Shown: piece after piece, positions 7,739 to 13,875 of the stretch
Position numbering within the stretch: the stretch's first letter is position 1
Layout of the letters: every line of letters begins with the position of its first letter
Origin: Clostridia bacterium
GTDB lineage: Bacteria > Bacillota > Clostridia > DUPQ01
Length of the DNA stretch: 16,292 bases
Direction of reading: 5' to 3'
Assembly: GCA_030592355.1 (NCBI GenBank)
Contig: JAUVJE010000026.1
Coordinates: 1-16,292 of the forward strand
Made by a program: the position numbers and the translations under genes
The notes under the pieces: model-generated
Seen by the model: only the letters and a program-made list of their open reading frames with translations
Database searches by the model: none
Told to the model about the DNA's origin: nothing

Positions 7739-7765
7739 AAAAAAGCAGTCGCCGGCTGCTTTTTA
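7739..7765. terminator. Bidirectional terminator between convergent genes
   Basis: A perfect 9-bp stem, AAAAAGCAG (7740-7748) with CTGCTTTTT (7756-7764), closes a 7-nt loop. The A and T runs are part of the stem, so it works in both directions: it ends the PfkB transcript (stop at 7731) and the oppositely oriented FAD oxidoreductase (stop at 7781). Confidence 0.85.
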
Positions 7766-7780
7766 ACATATAAAATAAAT

Positions 7781-9163
7781 TTAAATTCGCTTTGATATAA
7801 TACGGGCTACGTGTATGCCGCTGGCTCCGGCTTGGGAAAGTCCACGAGTGATACCCGCGCCGTCGCCGATAGCAAACATATTCTCAACGGATGTTTCGAG
7901 GTTATTGCTTAATTCAATTCGCGAACTGTAGAATTTGACCTCGACACCGTAAAGAAGGGTGTCGTTATTGGCAATACCCGGCGCAATCTTATCCAATGCA
8001 TAAATCATTTCGATAATATTATCAAGATGACGCTTTGTAAGAACAAGGCTTAAATCGCCGGGAGTGGCTTTCATTGTAGGAGTGGTAAAGCTTTGGGTCA
8101 TTCTATGTTCAGTTGACCTGCGTCCTTTAATGAGATCTCCGAATCGCTGTATTAAAACGCCGCCTCCAAGCATGTTGGACAAAGAAGCAATACGCTTGCC
8201 GTATTGATAGGGTTGGTCGAATGGATAGGTGAACCTGTTGCTGACCAGTAAGGCAAAGTTGGTGTTTTCGCTCCTGAGTTTTGGATCTGCATAGCTGTGG
8301 CCATTTACAGTTACAATTCCGTCAACGTTTTCAGCAACCACATAACCATAAGGATTCATGCAGAATGTTCTGACAACATCACCATACTGCTTGGTACGGT
8401 AAAGTAGTTTAGCTTCGTATACGGTATCTGTTATATGGTCGAATATTCTGGCAGGCAACTCTACCCGAACACCGATATCAACTTGATTATTGATAAGTTT
8501 AAGCCCAAGTTCAGAACAATTGTCTGCAAACCATTCAGCGCCCGAACGTCCGGGAGCAGCGATAAGAAAATCGCATTCAAGGGTTTCGCCACCATTAATC
8601 ATTAGCTTAAAACCCTTATCCAAACGTTCAATTTTATCAACTTCTGTGTCGCATTTTAGGTTGATTCGTTTATCCAGATATTCATATTGCTTTTTTAATA
8701 TTTCAAGATTTCTCTCAGTTCCGATGTGCTTAACCTGCGCCTTAAGTAAGTGCAAATCATTCTCCAACGCTTGCTTTTCAAGCTGTCTTGCTTCGGGGGT
8801 ATCCGTAGAGTACCGCTTTTCAGTAGCCCCGAACTTTACATTTATAGAGTCAACATATTCTATAAGATCAAGAACCGTATTATCTTCCAGATAATCATTG
8901 AGCCAGCCTCCGAACTGAGTGGTGAAGTTGAATTTTCCATCTGAAAAGGCACCTGCTCCGCCAAAACCATGCATAATAAAGCAGGATTCGCAATTTATGC
9001 AACGATCCACTTTATGCTCGATAATAGGACATTTCCTTTTAAATATGGATTTGCCTTTTTCCATCATTATTATATTGGCGTCAGGATGCAGATTATTAAG
9101 TTCGTATGCGGCAAAAATACCTGAAGGACCTCCGCCGATTATCGCAACATCATATTTTTTCAT
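7781..9163 (-). CDS. FAD-dependent oxidoreductase (COG2509-like)
   Basis: A flavoprotein dehydrogenase of 460 residues. The N-terminal dinucleotide fold is clear: YDVAIIGGGPSGIFAAYEL (4-22), with the acidic end of strand 2 at ME35. It is followed by HGFGGAGAFSDGKFN (65-79) and, at the C-terminus, the FAD-closing motif NMFAIGDGAGITRGLSQAG (about 433-451). AAPGRSG (near 205) is the usual middle block. Four cysteines lie near the start: C45, then C55, C58 and C61 in RCINCESC. This spacing could bind an Fe-S cluster or a metal. The family is widespread in Firmicutes and uncharacterised; electron donor and acceptor are unknown. Its own extended -10 promoter and an AGGTGG site support the start. 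It is a single-gene unit, divergent from xpt. Confidence 0.88.
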   Translation of the reverse strand: MKKYDVAIIGGGPSGIFAAYELNNLHPDANIIMMEKGKSIFKRKCPIIEHKVDRCINCESCFIMHGFGGAGAFSDGKFNFTTQFGGWLNDYLEDNTVLDLIEYVDSINVKFGATEKRYSTDTPEARQLEKQALENDLHLLKAQVKHIGTERNLEILKKQYEYLDKRINLKCDTEVDKIERLDKGFKLMINGGETLECDFLIAAPGRSGAEWFADNCSELGLKLINNQVDIGVRVELPARIFDHITDTVYEAKLLYRTKQYGDVVRTFCMNPYGYVVAENVDGIVTVNGHSYADPKLRSENTNFALLVSNRFTYPFDQPYQYGKRIASLSNMLGGGVLIQRFGDLIKGRRSTEHRMTQSFTTPTMKATPGDLSLVLTKRHLDNIIEMIYALDKIAPGIANNDTLLYGVEVKFYSSRIELSNNLETSVENMFAIGDGAGITRGLSQAGASGIHVARIISKRI

Positions 9164-9194
9164 ATTCCACCTATTGGTAATTTCACTTAATTCA

Positions 9195-9203
9195 ATTATA
9201 TCA
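9195..9203 (-). promoter_or_regulatory. Extended -10 promoter of the FAD oxidoreductase
   Basis: On the minus strand TGATATAAT gives a consensus -10 (9195-9200) with a TG extension. No good -35 is present at the expected place (weak TTCGTT-like bases). A perfect 5-bp dyad, TAAAC-gaa-GTTTA (9215-9227), covers the -35 area and could be an operator. The leader would be about 25 nt. Confidence 0.55.
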
Positions 9204-9265
9204 CAAGGCTACCCTAAACGAAGTTTATTCAAAAACGGCAAAAGAACAAGGCGTCCTTTGGATTT

Positions 9266-9300
9266 GACGGAACAACCGGGTTTGAAAATCCGTCTTTTTT
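9266..9300 (+). terminator. Possible hairpin plus T run before xpt
   Basis: GACGGA (9266-9271) pairs with TCCGTC (9289-9294) around a 17-nt loop, and six Ts follow (9295-9300). GGATTT (9260-9265) can instead pair with AAATCC (9286-9291), which excludes the first stem. This looks like a terminator/antiterminator pair, but a good promoter lies within and after it (9282-9310), so it may be chance or apply only to longer transcripts. Confidence 0.35.
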
Positions 9301-9310
9301 GGTATAAAAT
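9282..9310 (+). promoter_or_regulatory. Promoter of xpt
   Basis: TTGAAA (9282-9287) and TAAAAT (9305-9310) are 17 bp apart, each with one mismatch to consensus. The start point would fall near 9317, directly before the GGGGG Shine-Dalgarno at 9321-9325, so the leader would be only about 14 nt and too short for a riboswitch. Confidence 0.6.
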
Positions 9311-9330
9311 CAAAGCATCAGGGGGATGAT

Positions 9331-9900
9331 ATGGATATTTTGAAACAAAGAATTCTTGAGGATGGAATTGTTCTTGACGGCAATATACTGAAAGTGGACA
9401 GTTTTCTAAATCACCAGATCGATACGCATTTACTGGATGATATCGGCGAAGAATTTTACAGGCTTTTTAAAGATGAGCATATCACCAAAATTCTGACTGT
9501 TGAATCCTCAGGTATTTCCGTGGCCTGCGCCGTGGGGCGTATTTTTAAAGTGCCTGTTCTATTTGCGAAAAAGGGGAATGTAAAAACCCTTGATGAAGCA
9601 ACATATTGCGAACAGTCATATTCATTCACCAAAAAAGAATCATATTACATGAATGTTTCTAAAAAGTATCTTGGCCCAAAGGATACAATTTTAATAATTG
9701 ATGATTTCCTTGCAAACGGAATTGCCATTGATGCCTTGCTTGGAATAATCGACCAGTCTCAGGCAAAACTCGTAGGAGTTGGAATTGTTATTGAAAAAGA
9801 ATTTCAAAAAGGCGGGAAAAAGCTCAGGCAGGCAGGTGTACGACTCGAAAGCCTGGCAAGAATTATCTCAATGGAAAACGGTAATATTATATTCTCATGA
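9331..9900 (+). CDS. xpt: Xanthine phosphoribosyltransferase
   Basis: A purine-salvage enzyme that makes XMP from xanthine and PRPP in the cytosol. Its 189 residues match the Xpt family. The PRPP-binding motif is TILIIDDFLANGIA (119-132), in the form typical of Xpt; TVESSGISVACAVGR (56-70) is the pyrophosphate-loop side and VPVLFAKKGN (74-83) follows. AGGGGG lies 5-6 nt before the ATG. In B. subtilis xpt is under a guanine riboswitch and paired with the permease pbuX; neither is seen here. A clear terminator after the stop is not visible. Function assignment is strong. Confidence 0.93.
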   Translation: MDILKQRILEDGIVLDGNILKVDSFLNHQIDTHLLDDIGEEFYRLFKDEHITKILTVESSGISVACAVGRIFKVPVLFAKKGNVKTLDEATYCEQSYSFTKKESYYMNVSKKYLGPKDTILIIDDFLANGIAIDALLGIIDQSQAKLVGVGIVIEKEFQKGGKKLRQAGVRLESLARIISMENGNIIFS

Positions 9901-9963
9901 AACACACGTAATCACTGTAATTTGATTGAATATAAGAGTATCAACTTGGTTTCTCAGATGGTT

Positions 9964-9992
9964 TTGACGAGTGAATGTAAAAATTATATAAT
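9964..9992 (+). promoter_or_regulatory. Strong promoter of the P-loop/polymerase operon
   Basis: TTGACG (9964-9969, 5 of 6) and consensus TATAAT (9987-9992) are spaced by 17 bp, the best promoter in the window. The start point is near 9999, about 20 nt before the ATG at 10019, with TGAGGT (10009-10014) as Shine-Dalgarno. No LexA-type box (GAAC-N4-GTTC) is seen over or near it. Confidence 0.8.
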
Positions 9993-10018
9993 TAGGTATA
10001 AAATTCAATGAGGTATAT

Positions 10019-10531
10019 ATGAAAAGAGTACTGATTATGGGTTGTCCGGGAGCAGGTAAAGCCAAATTAGCTGTGCGCTTGGGCAGAATTTCAGAGTTAG
10101 ATGTTTATCACATTAAAGATGACAGATTTTCCCAGCACCGCACTGAGGACGAGAAGACTGCCTGGAAGGAAGCTGTCAAAAAAATAGTGGATAAAGATTC
10201 CTGGATAATTGAAGGAACTCAGAGCATTTCATACAAATTACGGATACAGCGCGCAGATACAGTATTGTTTATCAGTGAAAAACCTTTTAATTGTCTTAAA
10301 AATTTTATTAAGAGAAGTCTTAGAAAAAAGATGGCTAAAAACAGAGACAGGCTTAGACTCAGTTGTGATATGTTTAAAAAGATACTTGCTTACAGAAAAA
10401 TCATGAGGCCTATGATAGAAGATCTTATAGAAAAAAACAAAACGCACCTGAATGTGGAATTTTTTAACTGCGATGCTGATATTGATACATATTTGCAAAA
10501 TATAGAAACGGAGTATTCGAAAAAAAAATGA
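10019..10531 (+). CDS. P-loop NTPase, adenylate kinase/FlaR-like
   Basis: A 170-residue protein that resembles the small P-loop kinases annotated as topology-modulation (FlaR-like) proteins: Walker A region at the extreme N-terminus, WKEAVKKIVDKDSWIIEGTQS (about 49-69), then the ADTVLFISEKPFNCLKNFIKR stretch (78-98) and a basic lid. The Walker A reads GCPGAGKA (8-15): the Ser/Thr that normally follows the Lys and holds Mg2+ is Ala15, and the next residue is Lys. The Gly-rich loop and K14 are kept, so it may bind a nucleotide weakly or not hydrolyse it. The gene ends in three AAA codons inside a 9-A run and overlaps the polymerase start (ATGA). Its substrate is unknown. Confidence 0.75.
   Translation: MKRVLIMGCPGAGKAKLAVRLGRISELDVYHIKDDRFSQHRTEDEKTAWKEAVKKIVDKDSWIIEGTQSISYKLRIQRADTVLFISEKPFNCLKNFIKRSLRKKMAKNRDRLRLSCDMFKKILAYRKIMRPMIEDLIEKNKTHLNVEFFNCDADIDTYLQNIETEYSKKK
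10520..10531 (+). promoter_or_regulatory. 9-A run at the gene overlap, possible slippery site
   Basis: Nine As (10520-10528) hold the last three Lys codons of the P-loop gene and the A of the polymerase ATG. The polymerase frame is -1 relative to the P-loop frame. A Shine-Dalgarno-like CGGAG (10509-10513) lies 6 nt before the run. A -1 slip would fuse the two proteins with no stop between. Confidence 0.35.
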
Positions 10532-11676
10532 AGCACATTTTCCTAGTGGACATGAATGCTTTTTTCATAATGTGCGAGAGCATCAGCCGGCCGGAGCTGC
10601 TTGATGTTCCCTCAGCGGTTGGCGGTGATCCCAAAACGAGACGGGGAATTATTCTCACCTCAAATTATAAGGCCAGGGCATATGGCGTGAGAACAGCGAT
10701 GACTATTAACGAGGCACTTAAACTGTGTCCTGGTTTAACCATTGTAAAAAGCACACGCGGACTTTATTCGTCATGTTCAGATGCGGTTTTTGAGATTCTA
10801 AGACGATATACGCCGATGGTACAGCCAAGCAGCATAGATGAAGGATATATGGATGTTACGGAAAGTACTGATTTATTTGGACCGCCTGAAGAAATTGCAA
10901 AGAGCATAATGGAAGAAATAAAGAAAGAACTTGGATTATGGTGTTCAATCGGCATTTCAGAAAATAAATTTTTAGCCAAAATGGCATCTGATATGAAAAA
11001 ACCCCTCGGAATTACGCAAATGTACAAAAAGGACATAGAAAAATTGATGTGGCCGTTGCCCGTGGGCGAAATGTACGGTGTGGGGAAGAGTTCTGCAAAA
11101 AGATTGAAGCAGCTTGGACTAAATACAATCGGAGATATCGCAAGGGCTAATCCAGATTTTATCAAAGAAAAATTCGGAATGGGTATTTACGACCATGCAA
11201 ACGGCCTGGGAAGTGATATTGTGGGCGGGGAACGCAAAGTGAAAAGCGCATCTATCAGCAGATCCAGTACAACAGCAAGAGATATATCGAAACTTGCTGG
11301 TGCAAAAAAACTGATGCTTCGTCTAGCCGAAGATGTGGGGGTAAAAGCCCGTAAGAAGAACCTAAAAGGAAAGACGGTGCAAATAACGCTGAGATATACG
11401 GATTTTAGAACCATAACACGACAAAAGGTAGTGTTCCCGACAAATCTGACAAGAGATATAATAAAAACAGGATATGAGCTATTAGAAGAAAATTGGAATC
11501 CCAAAAAACCGGTTCGTCTTATAGGAATCGGGTTGACAAATATAAACAAAGAAGACACCCAGCTCAATGTATTTGATACAATAATAAATAAAAAAGAGGA
11601 AAAACTCGAAAAAACCATGGATAATCTAAAGGAAAAATATGGAACAGACACTCTAAAACGCGGCTCCGGTCTCTGA
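10528..11676 (+). CDS. dinB: Y-family DNA polymerase (Pol IV/DinB-like)
   Basis: A translesion DNA polymerase of 382 residues with the complete Y-family layout: palm/fingers with D8 (FLVDMNAFF), steric-gate Phe13 and the catalytic pair D104-E105 (SSIDEGYMDVT); GISENKFLAKMASD (142-155); thumb with helix-hairpin-helix-like GVGKSSAKRLKQLGLNTIGDI (184-204); and the little finger (about 236-350). DxN in motif I is seen in UmuC-like members too. QLNVFD (345-350) is a likely beta-clamp binding peptide. The start is the ATG overlapping the previous stop; GGAG is about 14 nt away, so translation may depend on coupling. It may act in damage tolerance. The normal family end (KRGSGL) is at the stop, with an in-frame repeat beyond it. 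Confidence 0.92.
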   Translation: MKHIFLVDMNAFFIMCESISRPELLDVPSAVGGDPKTRRGIILTSNYKARAYGVRTAMTINEALKLCPGLTIVKSTRGLYSSCSDAVFEILRRYTPMVQPSSIDEGYMDVTESTDLFGPPEEIAKSIMEEIKKELGLWCSIGISENKFLAKMASDMKKPLGITQMYKKDIEKLMWPLPVGEMYGVGKSSAKRLKQLGLNTIGDIARANPDFIKEKFGMGIYDHANGLGSDIVGGERKVKSASISRSSTTARDISKLAGAKKLMLRLAEDVGVKARKKNLKGKTVQITLRYTDFRTITRQKVVFPTNLTRDIIKTGYELLEENWNPKKPVRLIGIGLTNINKEDTQLNVFDTIINKKEEKLEKTMDNLKEKYGTDTLKRGSGL

Positions 11677-11682
11677 CGGGTT

Positions 11683-11748
11683 AATGTGGAATATCAGCCC
11701 TCCGCTATTATTTCAAATGTGGAATATCAGCCCTCCGCTATTATTCCA
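11683..11748 (+). repeat. 33-bp tandem repeat, two copies
   Basis: Copy 1 (11683-11715) and copy 2 (11716-11748) are identical over their first 30 bases and differ at one of the last three (TCA versus CCA). Copy 2 also has a perfect 8-bp inverted repeat, GTGGAATA/TATTCCAC (11719-11726 with 11742-11749), which copy 1 has only in degraded form. Read in the polymerase frame, past its TGA, each copy codes 11 residues: NVEYQPSAIIS and then NVEYQPSAIIP. Confidence 0.9.
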
Positions 11749-11770
11749 CGAAAGGCTTAGCTTAGGAATG

Positions 11771-11794
11771 AAAAAACGAGCCGTCGGCCTGTTT
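11771..11794 (-). terminator. Terminator of the DUF1015 gene
   Basis: On the minus strand AAACAGGCC and GGCTCGTTT pair around a 3-nt loop (one mismatch, one wobble), followed by a T run read from the As at 11771-11776. It starts right after the DUF1015 stop (11797). On the plus strand the same hairpin is followed by a broken T-rich stretch, so it may also help end the polymerase transcript. Confidence 0.65.
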
Positions 11795-11796
11795 GG

Positions 11797-13137
11797 TTAT
11801 TTTGTTATTTTCCGGGCTTCAAGATAGAAACGTTTTTCATCTGCATGACCCATTGAAAATGCTTTGCGGGGAAGGGTGCCCTCATGGATAATGGTTTTGA
11901 AAAAACCTGATTTATCAATGGGCGGAAGTAACAAACCCGTATTACAATCTTTTGAAAAATCCATGACACTGGCAGTATCATGAATAAAATCAATTTCTAC
12001 TTTATTTTCATCAATATAACCATCTAAAAATGTCTGAATAGTTGCAACAGCAAGATTGAATTTAGGTGAGTTGACAGAAACAGCAGCCAGTCTGTTGCCT
12101 GACATAACTCCAAAGGTATGGGATGCCTTGTTGTTGTATTCATTTTCGACGAATATATTTAAATCGGCAAAATCATCAAAATCTCTTATAGTTAAATCAA
12201 AAGCTTCTTTCATATTATTCAGCAAATCTTCCATTGAACAATCAAACAAAACACGGTGAATGGGTTCAAAATTCATACCTTCGTCATGTAGATTTATAAT
12301 TTCAACAAGTGCGTAACGGGCCGGATGGTTCTTTAATTCATCCGTTGTCAAATCAACTTTTATATTTTCCCAGTGCTGTTTTGCAGAAGCAAGGGAATGA
12401 TTACCGTCGCCAACCGCATAAAGCAACATGGGTTTATCTGCACCATGGGTTTTGTGAAAAGTATTTTCGTCAGCCAGCCCGGAAATTGCGTTGGCGATAG
12501 AAGATAATGCAGAATCTTCGTTGATATGATAGCCTTCGATACGTCCGCCGTTTTTCATCAGATTAAAATCATACAACTTTTTATAAAGATTCTTAGTTTT
12601 TTCAAGTGGTTCAATAACAGTTTTTTCAGGATCATCAATTAAAAATAAAATATGCGGAAGCTCAAGTACTGCCTTTTCACGTATTTTAACACGAGGCGGA
12701 ATACGTTCAACAATGGTTTTTTCAGTCGGGCGAATTAAAGAATCCGAATCACCGGCGTAAGAATACCTCTCAAGGTCCACGGAAGCCATCAACCCATTGC
12801 GAATATTGCCGTAGGCGGTGGTTCTGCGAATGTAAATGAAACCCGGTCCAAGCTCTTTTAGGACACCGGAACGCAGATAACTCTTCATTTCGCGAAAAAT
12901 CGAAGACGATATTTTCTTTTCTCTGGATGTTTCCAGATAAACCTCAGGGAGAAACAGCTTAAGCGATGAGGGCGCAGAACCAACTATTTTTTCAACATCA
13001 TCCCAATATTCAAAGTCAGAGGTGTATTGGTCACAGGCGATGACAGACCATTTCTCCATATCGACACCTGCGCCCGGTACAAGAATCCGTGAAAGATTAA
13101 GTGCGATATTTTCAAGTTTATTTTTAATTAAAATCAT
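11797..13137 (-). CDS. DUF1015 family protein (SerK-like)
   Basis: A 446-residue soluble protein of the DUF1015 family. The start is set at ATG 13137 with GGAG 8 nt upstream; a TTG seven codons earlier is in frame but lacks such a site. Family landmarks: ILVPGAGVDMEKWSVIACDQ (18-37, with WSVIACDQ typical), RPTEKTIVERIPPR (136-149), LPHILFLIDD (160-169), the signature GDGNHSLASAKQHW (243-256) and EPIHRVL (291-297). An archaeal member is SerK, an ADP-dependent free-serine kinase, and the fold is related to ParB/sulfiredoxin proteins. Whether this bacterial member phosphorylates serine is unknown; no serA/serC neighbour is seen. It follows ktrA on the same strand by 72 nt and may have its own promoter. 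Confidence 0.85.
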   Translation of the reverse strand: MILIKNKLENIALNLSRILVPGAGVDMEKWSVIACDQYTSDFEYWDDVEKIVGSAPSSLKLFLPEVYLETSREKKISSSIFREMKSYLRSGVLKELGPGFIYIRRTTAYGNIRNGLMASVDLERYSYAGDSDSLIRPTEKTIVERIPPRVKIREKAVLELPHILFLIDDPEKTVIEPLEKTKNLYKKLYDFNLMKNGGRIEGYHINEDSALSSIANAISGLADENTFHKTHGADKPMLLYAVGDGNHSLASAKQHWENIKVDLTTDELKNHPARYALVEIINLHDEGMNFEPIHRVLFDCSMEDLLNNMKEAFDLTIRDFDDFADLNIFVENEYNNKASHTFGVMSGNRLAAVSVNSPKFNLAVATIQTFLDGYIDENKVEIDFIHDTASVMDFSKDCNTGLLLPPIDKSGFFKTIIHEGTLPRKAFSMGHADEKRFYLEARKITK

Positions 13138-13161
13138 AGTTAAATCTCCGTTCACCAAAAT

Positions 13162-13190
13162 AGAATAATCAAATTTACATGCGGGGTCAA
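13162..13190 (-). promoter_or_regulatory. Candidate own promoter of the DUF1015 gene
   Basis: On the minus strand TTGACC (13185-13190, 5 of 6) and TATTCT (13162-13167, 4 of 6) are 17 bp apart, with a start point about 18 nt before the ATG. It would allow expression apart from the potassium transporter. No terminator is seen between ktrA and this gene. Confidence 0.4.
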
Positions 13191-13209
13191 TACCGAAAAT
13201 GGTAAAATT

Positions 13210-13863
13210 TTATTTCTTAATATATTGAAGGTCTTTCAGATTCTTGTTTTTACCCATTATAGACACAATATCATTTTCCTTAAAAACATAATCGACTCCC
13301 GGAGAGATATTAAGTTCGTCACCCTTCCTGACCGCAAGAATATTAACACGATACTTAGCTCTTATAGCCAACTCGGTGAGTGTCTTACCTATCCATTTTT
13401 CCGGAATAGTGGTTTCCATAATGCTATAGTCGCCTGATAGTTGAATGCTGTCGATTATATTATGTGAAGCAAGGTTGTTGGCTGCTCTTATCGCCATGTC
13501 ACGCTCAGGGAAGATAATCCGGTTCGCGCCTACAGTCATAAGCACCTTTGCATGAAGGTCGTTCTGGGCCTTTGAAATGATATATTTTGCACCCAGTTCC
13601 TTCAAAAGGGCGGTGGTGAGTATGCTCGACTGAATATCATTGCCGATTGCCACGATAGCAGCGTCAAAATTAGAAACTCCAACGGATTTCAAAAAATCTT
13701 CATTGGAAATTTCAGACGTAATGACATGAGCCAGATCTTCACTGACCTCCTGAACCGTCTGCGGGTTTCTGTCAACCCCGAGAACATCATGTCCTAAGTC
13801 TGACAAAGTTTTGGCAAAGGCCTTTCCAAAACGGCCAAGCCCCAATACGATATATGAATTCAT
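13210..13863 (-). CDS. ktrA: Potassium uptake regulatory protein KtrA/TrkA type
   Basis: A cytosolic RCK-domain subunit of 217 residues that gates the membrane partner KtrB. RCK_N is a Rossmann fold with GLGRFG (8-13) and an acidic residue at the end of strand 2 (D31), consistent with nucleotide binding; RCK_C (about 135-217) follows, with the ELNISPGVDYVFKENDIVSIMG pattern near 185-206. A single RCK_N/RCK_C pair is the Ktr size, about half of E. coli TrkA. In Firmicutes Ktr proteins bind ATP/ADP and c-di-AMP; the second is known of the family, not shown here. GGAGG is 7 nt before ATG, and the gap to the KtrB-like stop is 12 nt, so the two form one operon. Confidence 0.92.
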   Translation of the reverse strand: MNSYIVLGLGRFGKAFAKTLSDLGHDVLGVDRNPQTVQEVSEDLAHVITSEISNEDFLKSVGVSNFDAAIVAIGNDIQSSILTTALLKELGAKYIISKAQNDLHAKVLMTVGANRIIFPERDMAIRAANNLASHNIIDSIQLSGDYSIMETTIPEKWIGKTLTELAIRAKYRVNILAVRKGDELNISPGVDYVFKENDIVSIMGKNKNLKDLQYIKK

Positions 13864-13875
13864 TGCAAACCTCCG

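Noticed and set aside
8490..8894. 134-residue plus-strand reading frame within the FAD oxidoreductase gene
   Set aside because: It is an antisense shadow with low-complexity Ser/Leu-rich translation and no start signal.
9164..9330. Guanine riboswitch upstream of xpt
   Set aside because: The conserved purine aptamer core bases are not present, and the likely leader is only about 14 nt.
9901..10018. LexA/SOS box ahead of the polymerase operon
   Set aside because: No GAAC-N4-GTTC type palindrome is present in the region.
11187..11651. 154-residue minus-strand reading frame within the polymerase gene
   Set aside because: It is an antisense shadow of a conserved Y-family gene, with no ribosome binding site or family similarity.
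11683..11748. CRISPR array
   Set aside because: There are only two directly abutting copies, with no unique spacers and no cas genes.
11683..11748. Minus-strand Shine-Dalgarno-like GGAGGGCTGAT in each repeat copy
   Set aside because: It resembles the ktrB ribosome binding site by chance; no ATG start or open frame follows on that strand.
13138..13158. TTG start seven codons upstream for the DUF1015 protein
   Set aside because: The ATG at 13137 has a GGAG at good spacing, and that site lies inside the extended version; the TTG has none.
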